DNA of 64,000 nucleotides from Mycobacterium sp. 852013-50091_SCH5140682 (GTDB taxonomy: Bacteria > Actinomycetota > Actinomycetes > Mycobacteriales > Mycobacteriaceae): NCBI RefSeq assembly GCF_001665685.1, contig NZ_LZTB01000057.1, positions 124,001-188,000 on the forward strand, given 5' to 3'. Below are positions 41,504 through 50,101 of this stretch, piece after piece. The position numbers and the translations under genes were made by a program. How positions within the stretch are numbered: position 1 is the first letter of the stretch; every line of letters begins with the position of its first letter. The notes under the pieces are model-generated. The model searched no databases and was not told where the DNA came from. It saw only the letters and a list, made by a program, of their open reading frames with translations.

Positions 41504-43651
41504 TTGCTAAAGTGTGCACGCCCTGTCAGCCACTTCACAGCGAAGGCCCGAAGCGACTTGTCCCACCCCACTCCTGCGCGGCTCCAGAAGACCAAGGCTG
41601 CCGCGGTCGCGACCGCCGTCGTGGCCACCACCGCCGCGCTCACCGCTGGTGTCGCGTCATCCGCGCCGGGCGCACTGCTGGCCGAAAAACGAACGCTTAC
41701 AACGGAAGTCAGCCTCACCGCGGCACCCCAGTTGCCATCGATGCCGAAAACTGTCGGCATCTACGGGGTCGGGCCGGTTTTCTGGGCTGCCGAGCTGTTG
41801 GGCATCACGCCGCAGAATGTCGTTGAAGCAGCCGCGGGAGTGGTCGGCGGCAGCGAGTTGGCCACGGCCGTCAACGAGCTGCTCGACGTCCTCGACAAGA
41901 TCTCGCCGATCGAGGCCGGGGTCAAAGGCCCGCTGCCCAGCGATGTCTACGACGCTGTCAACGGGCTGCAGTACACCACCACCGGCGTTGCGGATGCCCT
42001 GACCGCGCCGATCAAAGGCATCCCGGTGATCGGCCCCGCCCTCGCCAAGGCGTTCGCCAACGCTGTTGCAGCCCTGGTGAAGACCGCGCCGATCCTCAAC
42101 CAGCGCCGGGCCATCATCTTCTCCGAGAGCCTCGGCGGGCTGACCACCTCGCTGGCCTACCGCGACATGATCAAGGCCGTGCAGTCCAACGATCCCGACT
42201 GGGGCGTGGGCGTCACCGGCCAGTGGCTGGTGTTCTTCAACAACCCCAGCCGCCCCGGAGGTGGATTGTTCGCCCTGGCAACGCCTTTCACGAACCTGCT
42301 CGGGGTTAACCTCTCGACCCCACCGGCCGGCAGCTATACCAACGCGGACGCCAACAACGGCAACATGACCAAGGTCCTCAACACCTCGATCCTCGACATC
42401 ACCTGGGCCTACAACCCGCTGTCAGACGCTCCGACCACGCTGAATCCCCTGGCCTGGGCCAACGCCGCGGCCGGCGGGGTGTTCCTCACCTACCTGATTC
42501 CCGGCGACGGCAACAACATCGACAGCCTGATAGTGCCCTTGGGCCTCGGGATCGCCGACGGCCTCAAGGTGATGCTGGACCCCACCGGCGGTCAGGGCGT
42601 CGCGATGGTCCCCGGGTGGGCCGACATCGTCCGGACCGCCAAAGACATCGACTGGCTGCACCTCGGTTTGGGTGAGGCTTTGGACAAGGTCGCCGACGCC
42701 ACCAAGTTCCCGGGCACCGCCACCTACATCACCTATGACTCGGGCAATCTGCCCTTGCTCGAACCGTTCAACATGGCGCCACGCCTGCTGAATCTGGTTC
42801 CGGGAGTTCATGTTCCGACGCCGCTGACCGACAGTGTCGAGGACGCGCTGCGCATGCTGGTCAACATGGGCTACCAGGACGTCGACCCGGTGACCCTGCA
42901 GCGCACATACACCATGGGCGGCGACCAGGCCTACCTGTGGCATTCGCCGCTGACCCCCACTCAGCAGCTCGCTGCGACGCAGACCGTGTTCAACGCCCTT
43001 GTCGACGGCATCGAGGCCAACGCCTTGACCCCGTCGAAGTGGACACCGAAGCTGCCCGGGGTCGACCTCTCCCCCGTAACACAGAACGCGTTGTCCGAAG
43101 CCGGGGCGAAGGCGCTGCGCGACGCGATCGACCAGATCCAGAAGAACGTCACCGATCCGATGTTCCATGCCGTCGAGACCGGGCTCGCACCGGTCACCGG
43201 CGCACTCGACGGGGTCAACACGCAGGTCACCGGGGCCATCGACACGGCGCTGAAGGTCAAGGAACCCGCCAAGACGACGGCAAAGTCGACGACGCTCGCG
43301 GCGGCACCGGCACCGGTCACCTCGATTCCGTCAACGGGGACCGCAGTGCGTACTGTCGACGTGGCGAGCAGCTCCACCAGGCTCGACAAGACCGCGCAGA
43401 AGATCACCGAGTCGCTCAAGAGCGCGCCCGGAAAGCATGCCGCCGATCCGAGCGATCCGCTCAAGAAGTCGGTCAAGGACACCGTGGCGAAGGTCCGCGC
43501 CGGCGTGAACGACACCGCGGGCAAGGTCGAACAGGCGGGCAAGGACATCGCCAAAAAGATCGACCAAGCGACCAAACCGGTGAAGGATCACGACAAGGAC
43601 AGCTCGTCAAAGGGCAAGTCCACGAAGGCTTCCGGCAAGGCCGCGGCGTAG
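41504..43651 (+). CDS. Exported PE-PPE-like alpha/beta hydrolase with lysine-rich tail
   Basis: 715 residues from a TTG at 41504; a TTG at 41558 (then SHPTPARLQKTKAAAVATAV) would give a cleaner signal peptide ending about VASSAPGALLA. The body resembles the PE-PPE C-terminal hydrolase domain: IYGVGPVFWAAELLGI, nucleophile candidate IIFSESLGGLTTSLAY, TYLIPGDGNNIDSL and YITYDSGNLPLLEPFNMAPR, without PE or PPE N-terminal domains. The last about 90 residues are helical and Lys-rich (KVRAGVNDTAGKVEQAGKD, ending STKASGKAAA), like cell-wall- or heparin-binding tails. Likely a surface lipase or esterase; not proven. Confidence 0.75.
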   Translation: MLKCARPVSHFTAKARSDLSHPTPARLQKTKAAAVATAVVATTAALTAGVASSAPGALLAEKRTLTTEVSLTAAPQLPSMPKTVGIYGVGPVFWAAELLGITPQNVVEAAAGVVGGSELATAVNELLDVLDKISPIEAGVKGPLPSDVYDAVNGLQYTTTGVADALTAPIKGIPVIGPALAKAFANAVAALVKTAPILNQRRAIIFSESLGGLTTSLAYRDMIKAVQSNDPDWGVGVTGQWLVFFNNPSRPGGGLFALATPFTNLLGVNLSTPPAGSYTNADANNGNMTKVLNTSILDITWAYNPLSDAPTTLNPLAWANAAAGGVFLTYLIPGDGNNIDSLIVPLGLGIADGLKVMLDPTGGQGVAMVPGWADIVRTAKDIDWLHLGLGEALDKVADATKFPGTATYITYDSGNLPLLEPFNMAPRLLNLVPGVHVPTPLTDSVEDALRMLVNMGYQDVDPVTLQRTYTMGGDQAYLWHSPLTPTQQLAATQTVFNALVDGIEANALTPSKWTPKLPGVDLSPVTQNALSEAGAKALRDAIDQIQKNVTDPMFHAVETGLAPVTGALDGVNTQVTGAIDTALKVKEPAKTTAKSTTLAAAPAPVTSIPSTGTAVRTVDVASSSTRLDKTAQKITESLKSAPGKHAADPSDPLKKSVKDTVAKVRAGVNDTAGKVEQAGKDIAKKIDQATKPVKDHDKDSSSKGKSTKASGKAAA

Positions 43652-43664
43652 CTCACGATCAAGA

Positions 43665-43700
43665 CAAATCGGGCGGGCTCTTGCGAGCCCGCCCGATTTG
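43665..43700. terminator. Perfect 16-bp inverted repeat between convergent genes
   Basis: CAAATCGGGCGGGCTC (43665-43680) and GAGCCCGCCCGATTTG (43685-43700) flank TTGC. Bidirectional terminator between the hydrolase and the repeat-protein gene. Confidence 0.88.
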
Positions 43701-43718
43701 CGTGAGGTTCTCGGCTGA

Positions 43719-44930
43719 CTAGCCGCCGCTGCTTGAGCTGCTGCTGTCGCCACCGCCAAGGGCGCCCTTGATGCCGCTGACGACCTTGTCCCAGCCACGA
43801 ATGCCGTTGTCGGCGCTGCCACCGCCGCCGGTACCGAACAAGATGGGCGAGCCGTTGTTGGGCTTGAAGACACCCGAATACGAGCCATTGGACGGCTTGC
43901 CGGTCGGAAGAGTGCTCTTGTCGTTGGAGGTCGGCAGGCTCGGCGTGTCCGGGGTGACCGGTGCCTGTTCGGGAGCGTCCTGCTTACCGGTGTTGAACGA
44001 CGGCGGCGTGACGTTGGAGAGAGCCGTCGTGATCGGGTTGGTGACCTTCGGCGTTTGACCTTCAGGCGCCTGAGTGTCGACCGTCTTGCTCAACGTGGTC
44101 GGCGTGAGGGTTTGAGGTGCTTCCTGCTTGGTCGTGTTCTGCGTGGCGGCAAAAGGAGTGGCATTGGTGACAGCGTCCGCGATTACCGGCACCGCACTAA
44201 ATGCGGCAATACCGCCGAGCCCGGTCTTCACCGAGATGTCGCCGCTCGTCAGGAAACTCTGCCAATTCGGGATCGCGCTGAATGCATCGATACCCGCCAA
44301 CTTTGTGACGTCACCTGTCTGGAGGAACTGCTGCCAGGCATACGCTCCGCTGAGTGCGGCGTAGCCGGGGTTTCCAGTCGTCGCGTCCGGCACAAATGCC
44401 TGCAATCCCTCGCTGGGAACTCGCGAGAAGGCAACTAGTGCATTGACCGATGACAGAGGTGCCAGATCATCGACGGTCGCAGTACCGCTCGCGATCTTTT
44501 GATAGACGGGAATTGCATCAAATGCGGCCTGCTTTGTGAAATCTCCGGCGAGAAGGTTAGGAACGGCGCTGAAAGCATCGATGCCGCCCAACCCGGACGC
44601 ATTGGTTATATCGCCAGTACTAAAGAAATTCTGGTAGAACCACAGCGCGCTAAGCGCTGCGTAGCCGGCCTGATTCGGATTCGTAGGATCTTCAGGATCA
44701 TTGGCGACCGGAACAAACGAATGCAGATCGCCAGTGGCGAGGAAGTTCTGTAGTGCCGGGATACCGCTCAGCCAGTCGAGGTCCGTGAGCGCCGACAGGC
44801 GTACGTCACCGTTGAAAGCGTTGGCAACGTGGGCTGCCTGCATCTCAGCGCCCGGCACCGCCGCCGCAGCCGCAATGCACGCCGCGCAAGCCAAAGCGGC
44901 TACGGCACTCGGAACCTTCGACAACGCCAT
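43719..44930 (-). CDS. Secreted 'IDAFSAIP' repeat protein, copy A
   Basis: 403 residues from an ATG at 44930 with AAGGGTGG upstream. Signal peptide about 1-29 (ALACAACIAAAAAVPGAEMQ). Residues about 40-240 repeat a unit of the form (G)IDAFSAIPnwqsFLtsGD: AGIDAFSAIPNWQSFLTSGD, GGIDAFSAVPNLLAGDF, GGIAAFSAVPVIADAV, GYAALSGAYAWQQFLQTGD. A Thr/Pro-rich linker follows, and then a conserved end, NGSYSGVFKPNNGSPILFGT followed by ADNGIRGWDKVVSGIKGALG. Paralogue of the gene at 45167. I do not recognise the family; the repeats may form a solenoid. Confidence 0.82.
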   Translation of the reverse strand: MALSKVPSAVAALACAACIAAAAAVPGAEMQAAHVANAFNGDVRLSALTDLDWLSGIPALQNFLATGDLHSFVPVANDPEDPTNPNQAGYAALSALWFYQNFFSTGDITNASGLGGIDAFSAVPNLLAGDFTKQAAFDAIPVYQKIASGTATVDDLAPLSSVNALVAFSRVPSEGLQAFVPDATTGNPGYAALSGAYAWQQFLQTGDVTKLAGIDAFSAIPNWQSFLTSGDISVKTGLGGIAAFSAVPVIADAVTNATPFAATQNTTKQEAPQTLTPTTLSKTVDTQAPEGQTPKVTNPITTALSNVTPPSFNTGKQDAPEQAPVTPDTPSLPTSNDKSTLPTGKPSNGSYSGVFKPNNGSPILFGTGGGGSADNGIRGWDKVVSGIKGALGGGDSSSSSSGG

Positions 44931-45123
44931 CGACGTCCACCCTTCTCGGATGTGGATGACGACAGTGTTTTGTTTGCTGACGCCCCGGGTTGCCCCTCCA
45001 CACGATGGCAGCAAAGTACCTCAAAAGGAACGCGGTCGCACCCCGTAATGGACGCCGACGTCAGGAGTGCTTGCGAGGGGAAATACCTCCGCCGCCCGCG
45101 TGCCGGACGTGATGTTGTGAGTT

Positions 45124-45149
45124 AGCCGCCAGTCCGCTGTCTGGCGGCT
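45124..45149 (-). terminator. Hairpin after repeat protein copy B
   Basis: Arms AGCCGCCAG (45124-45132) and CTGGCGGCT (45141-45149) are perfect complements around an 8-base loop, 18 bases past the stop of the gene at 45167. Suggests the two paralogues are transcribed separately. Confidence 0.7.
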
Positions 45150-45166
45150 CGACTAGCTCGGGCGAT

Positions 45167-46435
45167 CTACTCTGCGCCGCTGCTGCTTCCGCTGTCGCCG
45201 GAACCGCTGTTGTCCTTGGGCAGGCCAAGTGCGCCGCGAATCCCGTTGGCCACCTTGTCCCAACCGCGGATGCCGTTGTCGGCGCCGCCGCCCTTGCCGG
45301 TCCCGAACAGGACGACCGGATTGTTGGGCTTGAAGACGCCCGAGTACGACCCGTTGGACTGCTTGCCGGAGGATCCGGAGCTCGTGTCAGCGGCCGCCGG
45401 AGCGGACGCGGCTTCGGGTGCGGCCGGTGCGGCCGCTGGGGCTCCAGCCTCCACCGACTCTGCAGCCGGCGGCGTGACATTGGACATCGCCGCCACCGGG
45501 TTGCTCAGGGTTGGCACCTTGTTCGGCTCAATGTCGGACTTCTCGGTCACGACATTCTTGTTCAACGCGACCTTGGCCGCCGCTCCCTGATCGTCCGTTT
45601 CGCCTGCGACGTCCGCGGTTTCTTCGGGGGGATCCGTCGTAAGTGCCGCCTTGTACACAGGTATTGCGCTGAACGCGTCAATGCCACCGAGTCCGTCGGA
45701 TGAAACATCCTGGCCGCCGCTCTCGATGAAGTTCTTCCAGTTCGGGATCGCACTAAAGGCGTCGATGCCAGCCAGCTTCGTTACGTCACCGCCGGATTCG
45801 ATGAAGTCGCGGTACGACGCAAGCCCACTTAGAGCGGCGTAGCCCGCCTGCGATTCGTTGACGTCAGGCGTGGTCGGATCGTCTTCCACAGGAACAAACG
45901 CGTCGAGTCCCTGGGTCGGGAAATTCTGGAATGACGTGATCCCGTCAAAAACGGATACGCCGGTGAAGTCACCGCCGAGCGCATTCACATACCCCGGAAT
46001 ACCGTTGACCGCAGCGGAATACGTGAGGATGGCGTCCGGTCCGCTCAGGTAAATCGGAATCGCGTCGAACGCGGCAATGCCGCTCAACCCGTCATACCCC
46101 AAGTCGCCACCGAGGAGATTCTGGTAATTCCAGAGGGCGCTGAGCGCGGCATAGCCGGGCCAGCTCTCGTCTACGTCCGGAGTTGTGGGGTCGTCCGAGA
46201 CCGGAACAAATGCCCATGGGTCTTGAGTCACGAGGAACTCCAGCAGCGCCGGGATCCCATTCAAGGAGTCGAGCTGGGTCAGCTGGAGGAAGTCGGCCGA
46301 CAGGCGAACGTCCCCGCTCACAGCCTTGGCGAGGTGGGCCGCCTGCATTTCGGCGCCCGGCACTGCCGTCGCAGCCGCGATGCAGGCCGCGCATGCGATC
46401 GACGCCGCAGCGGCAGGAATCTTGGTCCACGCCAT
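45167..46435 (-). CDS. Secreted 'IDAFSAIP' repeat protein, copy B
   Basis: 422 residues from an ATG at 46435. Signal peptide about 1-29 (IACAACIAAATAVPGAEMQA), nearly the same as in copy A. Repeats: SLNGIPALLEFLVTQDPWAF, PGYAALSALWNYQNLLGGD, SGIAAFDAIPIYLSGPD, AGIDAFSAIPNWKNFIESGG, GGIDAFSAIPVYKAALTTD. The linker is Ala/Pro/Glu-rich rather than Thr/Pro-rich, and the end is again NGSYSGVFKPNNPVVLFGTG then ADNGIRGWDKVANGIRGALG. Tandem duplicate of copy A with clear divergence in repeat number and linker. Function unknown. Confidence 0.82.
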   Translation of the reverse strand: MAWTKIPAAAASIACAACIAAATAVPGAEMQAAHLAKAVSGDVRLSADFLQLTQLDSLNGIPALLEFLVTQDPWAFVPVSDDPTTPDVDESWPGYAALSALWNYQNLLGGDLGYDGLSGIAAFDAIPIYLSGPDAILTYSAAVNGIPGYVNALGGDFTGVSVFDGITSFQNFPTQGLDAFVPVEDDPTTPDVNESQAGYAALSGLASYRDFIESGGDVTKLAGIDAFSAIPNWKNFIESGGQDVSSDGLGGIDAFSAIPVYKAALTTDPPEETADVAGETDDQGAAAKVALNKNVVTEKSDIEPNKVPTLSNPVAAMSNVTPPAAESVEAGAPAAAPAAPEAASAPAAADTSSGSSGKQSNGSYSGVFKPNNPVVLFGTGKGGGADNGIRGWDKVANGIRGALGLPKDNSGSGDSGSSSGAE

Positions 46436-46871
46436 CGTCTGTGTTCCTCTCTCGGATGCTCTACGCCTGACTGTGATCCAGCTGTGTCCCACTTGAAAGA
46501 ACGCTGTCACACGGTTGCGTAGGAAAATACCTTAAAGTCCGCTGAGATGCGCGATGTATCTCCTGCTCATCGGGGCAATTTCGCCGGATGTCGCGAAGCG
46601 CCGATCGCCACTGCCGACGCGGTGAACACTGCCGACCTGGGCAGATTGACACACCAGCAAATATCTCACTCCGCGTCGGCAAGGTCCGTGGCCCACGATT
46701 GGCATCGTCCGAGGCAGCCGCGATTTCGCCAGAGAAAGCCCGCCTGAGCAGGGTCGATGGCTCATTGCATATGCAAAGAAGGGCCAACTCACGACGATTT
46801 CACAGCTGGTGTCCAGCGACTTCACGCCGTACATTAAGGACAGCACTCAGCAAACATCACAAGGAGCCGAC
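46436..46871. other. Divergent promoter region of repeat protein B and the small PWE protein
   Basis: 436 bases with no supported gene. It must hold promoters for the leftward gene at 46435 and the rightward gene at 46872, which has AAGGAG at 46861. I see no strong palindrome. Confidence 0.5.
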
Positions 46872-47168
46872 ATGATTCTTCGACGCACTGCCGTCGGCGC
46901 CGCTCTGATCGCGGCCCCACTCGCCTTCGCCGCGCCGGCAATGGCCAAGCCCAGCGGCATGAACTTCGACTGCGCTCCATGCGTCGGCGACATCAACAAT
47001 GACGGGAAGAACGACCCGGTATGGAACGAAGTGACGTCCTTCGGCCCATGGGAGACGGTGTTCGACGGTACAAACGGAACGCTCGGCGATAAGAAGGGCG
47101 CCTGGGAGTCCGGCGTCGAGGCCATCAACGGCGGCGCGTGGGAGAAGGCGTTCCCGCCCGCCGAGTAA
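46872..47168 (+). CDS. Small secreted 'PWE' motif protein, copy A
   Basis: 98 residues from an ATG at 46872, five bases after AAGGAG. Signal peptide about 1-25 (ILRRTAVGAALIAAPLAFAA, then PAMA). The mature part of about 73 residues has a Cys pair in FDCAPCVGDINNDGKNDP and three copies of a G(P/A)WE motif: SFGPWETVFDG, KKGAWESGVEA, GGAWEKAFPPAE. Its signal peptide is nearly identical to that of the gene at 47438, so the two are paralogues. I know no function for such proteins. Confidence 0.8.
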   Translation: MILRRTAVGAALIAAPLAFAAPAMAKPSGMNFDCAPCVGDINNDGKNDPVWNEVTSFGPWETVFDGTNGTLGDKKGAWESGVEAINGGAWEKAFPPAE

Positions 47169-47182
47169 CAAACTCGATTCAC

Positions 47183-47223
47183 ACAACACCCTCGTGGGAG
47201 CCAGGCTCCTGCGGGGGTGTTGT
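47183..47223 (+). terminator. Hairpin terminator after PWE copy A
   Basis: Outer arms ACAACACCC (47183-47191) and GGGTGTTGT (47215-47223), with inner GGAGCC/GGCTCC pairing. It follows the stop of the small secreted protein gene by 14 bases. Confidence 0.8.
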
Positions 47224-47437
47224 CGTATTGGCAGGAACGAGCGTGAGCGAGGTATCAGTGGGCTAACTTTGTGAACCACAACACTGAAGAAGAGTCGAAC
47301 CATCGGGATGTTTCCTGGGAAAACGCGGACCTAGGGTGCAATCGGCTCAACAACGAGACGACCTGCAACGAAGCGCCGCGCCCGCGCCGAACCACCCGCG
47401 CTGCAGGACCCGAAACCGGGACTTAGAGTGCCGATCT

Positions 47438-47944
47438 ATGACGCTGGTGAAAAATTTTCAGCAAACAATGACGCCGGGTGCGAAGCCTTCGCGCGCAAAG
47501 ACCAAAGGACTCGAGAAGCTCATTCGCCGCACTGCGGTCGGCGCCGCTCTGATCGCGGCACCACTGGCCTTCGCCGCACCTGCCCTGGCCGACCCCAGCA
47601 GCACGGTCAGTTGCTCCAATCCGTGCAAGCCGCCGACGTCCGGCAAGACCACCACGGTCACCGCCAGCGGTGCGCCCAGCACGTCGTCCAAGTCATCGAG
47701 TGCGAGCACTCCGCAAGCGCCATGGGAGGCGTTGACCGCCAACGGCCCGTGGGAGACCGTGACCGCGAATGCCCCGTGGGAAAAGGTCTTCGGTGGCAGC
47801 AGCGGCAAGGGCCCTTGGGAGCAGGCCACCTCGAACGGCCCGTGGGAGAAGATCTGGCCGGGCAAAGACGCCAAGGGGCCCTGGGAAAACGCCGTCGACA
47901 AGCTCACCGGCGGCATCGCCAAGGCACTCTCGCCGTTCGGCTGA
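47438..47944 (+). CDS. Secreted 'PWE' repeat protein, copy B
   Basis: 168 residues from an ATG at 47438 (a second in-frame ATG 10 codons on is possible). A basic stretch of about 30 residues precedes the signal core LIRRTAVGAALIAAPLAFAA and ALADPSS. The mature chain has a Cys pair (VSCSNPCKPP), a Thr/Ser linker, and then six PWE motifs spaced 9-16 residues apart: APWEALTANGPWETVTANAP, WEKVFGGSSGKGPWEQATS and so on, ending GPWENAVDKLTGGIAKALSP. Expanded paralogue of the gene at 46872. Family unknown to me. Confidence 0.8.
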   Translation: MTLVKNFQQTMTPGAKPSRAKTKGLEKLIRRTAVGAALIAAPLAFAAPALADPSSTVSCSNPCKPPTSGKTTTVTASGAPSTSSKSSSASTPQAPWEALTANGPWETVTANAPWEKVFGGSSGKGPWEQATSNGPWEKIWPGKDAKGPWENAVDKLTGGIAKALSPFG

Positions 47945-48012
47945 GCCGCTCGCAGCACATCGCCACCGCAGCGGGGGTGTGGATTTTTGGTAGCCGCACC
48001 TAGCCTTGGTGC

Positions 48013-48774
48013 ATGCCTCGGTGCGTATTGGTCACCGGCGCCACCGGAACACTCGGACACCACGTGGTGCCGGAAGTGACGGCGGCCGGACACTCACTAC
48101 GGGCGCTGAGCCGCCGGGAGCGTGTCGGATACACCGGTGTGCATTGGTGCCAAGGCGATCTGACCAAGGGCGCAGGCCTGGACGCCGCGCTCGACGGCGT
48201 CGACGTCGTCATCCACTGCGCGACGCAACCCACCGGCAGCAAGGACGTCACCGCCACGGAGAACCTGCTCGCCGCGGCGGCCCGGGCCGGCGTCGAGCAC
48301 ATCGTCTACATGTCGATCGTCGGCATCGACCAGATCCCGCTGCCGTACTACAAGGCCAAGCTTCGGGTCGAAGAGGCACTGGCGGCGTCGAGCGTCGGGC
48401 ACACCGTCCTGCGCGCCACCCAGTTCCACGAACTGATCGAGAAGATCTTCGCCGTCCAGCGCTTCTCACCGGTCCTGTGGGCCCTGAGCGGCGTGCGGTT
48501 CCAGCCGATCGACACGCGGGATGTCGCCGTCAGATTGGCCGAACTGGTCGACGCCCCTCCGTCCGGGCGGGTGCCCGACATCGGGGGCCCGGCGGTGCAC
48601 GGCCACGACGAACTCGGGCGGATGTACCTCGCGGCGCGGGGCAGCAGGCGGCACGTGTTCAGTCTCACGCTCGGCGGTCGTGTTGTCGCGGGTTACAAAG
48701 CTGGGGCCAATCTGGTGCCGGAAAATGCGGTCGGCACCAAAACTTTTCAGGATTACCTCAGTTCAGCCAGATAA
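48013..48774 (+). CDS. NAD(P)-binding NmrA/atypical SDR-family protein
   Basis: 253-residue Rossmann protein. The nucleotide loop is VLVTGATGTLGHHVVPEVTA, with R residues after strand 2 (LRALSRRE) suggesting NADP. VDVVIHCATQPTGSKDVTAT and HIVYMSIVGIDQIPLPYYKAK follow the atypical SDR pattern, with YYKAK in place of YxxxK. Such proteins are NADP sensors or epimerase-like reductases; substrate unknown. TAGCCT at 48001-48006 lies six bases before the ATG, which fits a leaderless transcript. Confidence 0.85.
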   Translation: MPRCVLVTGATGTLGHHVVPEVTAAGHSLRALSRRERVGYTGVHWCQGDLTKGAGLDAALDGVDVVIHCATQPTGSKDVTATENLLAAAARAGVEHIVYMSIVGIDQIPLPYYKAKLRVEEALAASSVGHTVLRATQFHELIEKIFAVQRFSPVLWALSGVRFQPIDTRDVAVRLAELVDAPPSGRVPDIGGPAVHGHDELGRMYLAARGSRRHVFSLTLGGRVVAGYKAGANLVPENAVGTKTFQDYLSSAR

Positions 48775-48869
48775 AAATTCGGCAGACTGGCGGTTTCGCT
48801 GGTGCGAGGGAAGCCACAGTTTGGCCAACCGTCTTGCATGTGCAGGCGTTCGTCGTAGGCTCGTGTCTG

Positions 48870-49457
48870 ATGAGCACTTCAGCGCCGCAGAGCCGGTCGA
48901 CGCGAGCTGCCGACACTGATCGAATTCAGGTGGCGCAGCTGCTCACTGAGGCCGCAGCCGCGGGCCGCCTGCCGATGCCGGAATACGAGGATCGGTTAGC
49001 CAAGGCTTACTCGGCGCAGACGTATGCCGATTTGGCGCGATTGAGCAACGATCTGCCCGGCGCCATTCCATGCAACAAAGGTGGCCCTTGCCATCCCGCG
49101 CCGTCGACGCTGTTGCTGGCCATCATGAGCGGATTCGAACGTCGGGGCCGGTGGAATGTGCCGATGAAGCTCACCACATTCACCCTTTTCGGCGGCGGCG
49201 TTGTCGATATGCGCTATGCCGACTTCACCGCGCCGGAAGTCGAAATCCGGTGCTATTCGATTTGTGGCGGGCAGACCATTCTGGTGCCACCGGAAGTCAA
49301 CGTCGAAGTCAATGGCCTCGCCGTCATGGGCAGCTTCGACCAGTCCGTTCCCGGGGAGGGCTCCCCCGGAGCCCCGCGCGTGCGTATCCGTGGCTTCTCG
49401 TTATGGGGCAGCGTCGGGATCAAACGCAAGAAGCGACGCAACCAGATCGAAGAGTAG
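48870..49457 (+). CDS. DUF1707 / LiaF-type C-terminal domain protein
   Basis: 195 residues. The N-terminal DUF1707 (SHOCT-like) domain, about 17-65, contains RIQVAQLLTEAAAAGRLPMP and EYEDRLAKAYSAQTYADLAR; the rest resembles the cell-wall-stress LiaF C-terminal beta domain (LTTFTLFGGGVVDMRYADFT, then RIRGFSLWGSVGIKRKKRRN). No transmembrane helix or signal is evident. Often linked to envelope stress, but the function is not established. TAGGCT at 48856-48861 lies eight bases before the ATG and no ribosome-binding site is seen, so leaderless expression is likely. Confidence 0.85.
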   Translation: MSTSAPQSRSTRAADTDRIQVAQLLTEAAAAGRLPMPEYEDRLAKAYSAQTYADLARLSNDLPGAIPCNKGGPCHPAPSTLLLAIMSGFERRGRWNVPMKLTTFTLFGGGVVDMRYADFTAPEVEIRCYSICGGQTILVPPEVNVEVNGLAVMGSFDQSVPGEGSPGAPRVRIRGFSLWGSVGIKRKKRRNQIEE

Positions 49458-49467
49458 CGACGAAGAA

Positions 49468-49491
49468 CGGGCGGGCCGATTGGCCCGCCCG
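49468..49491. terminator. Perfect bidirectional terminator hairpin
   Basis: CGGGCGGGCC (49468-49477) and GGCCCGCCCG (49482-49491) flank GATT between two convergent genes. Confidence 0.88.
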
Positions 49492-49510
49492 CTGCTGTAT
49501 TTCGTGCTGA

Positions 49511-50101
49511 TCAGTGGTTGCAGGTGGCTGCGGCGACGCAAGTAAGCGACTTGTTGGCGTTGGAAGGCTTGGCGCTCGTGGCATTGAGGACGTTGGCCCC
49601 GGCGACCGCCTTCGGCAGGGTGCCCGGCAGGTCACTCTCGTCCGGGAGGATCTTGTTGCCGACGGTCAACTCCGCCCACTTCTGGGTCTGGTCGTAGTAG
49701 TACTTGCCGGCGTTGACATTCAGCTCACCCTGGACGGCGCCGTTGGTGCCGGTGGTGAGGGGAGCCGGGTTCGGGTTGCTCGCCGTGCGGGTGCTGGTGT
49801 CGACGCCGCCGGCCGGTGTGCCGAAGTTGATGTGGTAGCCCTCGCCCAGCGGGCTGTCGTCGAGCGTCTTGTTGATACCCGGCGTCTGGTTGAAGACCTT
49901 GTCACCGACGGCCTGTGCGACGCGCACGCCAGGAGCAGGGTTTCCGAATCCGGGACGCTTGACAGCATCAGCCGACGGATCGGTGGACGCCGACGCGATG
50001 CTTGCAGGGACGACCGCGACCAGCGCGCCACCGGCCAGCACACCGGCCACCAACGTGCGCGTGCGCACCGATCTTTCAGAAGCCTTGCGATGTTTTGCCA
50101 T
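49511..50101 (-). CDS. Secreted protein of unknown function
   Basis: 196 residues starting MAKHRKASERSVRTRTLVAG; a basic leader followed by GVLAGGALVAVVPASIASAS makes a good signal peptide, cleaved about residue 39. The mature part is Asn/Gly/Thr-rich with GDKVFNQTPGINKTLDDSPL, LGEGYHINFGTPAGGVDTST and a C-terminal pair of cysteines (SLTCVAAATCNH) that could form a small loop. The first residues resemble those of other small exported proteins of mycobacteria, but I recognise no domain. Convergent with the DUF1707 gene. Confidence 0.7.
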   Translation of the reverse strand: MAKHRKASERSVRTRTLVAGVLAGGALVAVVPASIASASTDPSADAVKRPGFGNPAPGVRVAQAVGDKVFNQTPGINKTLDDSPLGEGYHINFGTPAGGVDTSTRTASNPNPAPLTTGTNGAVQGELNVNAGKYYYDQTQKWAELTVGNKILPDESDLPGTLPKAVAGANVLNATSAKPSNANKSLTCVAAATCNH

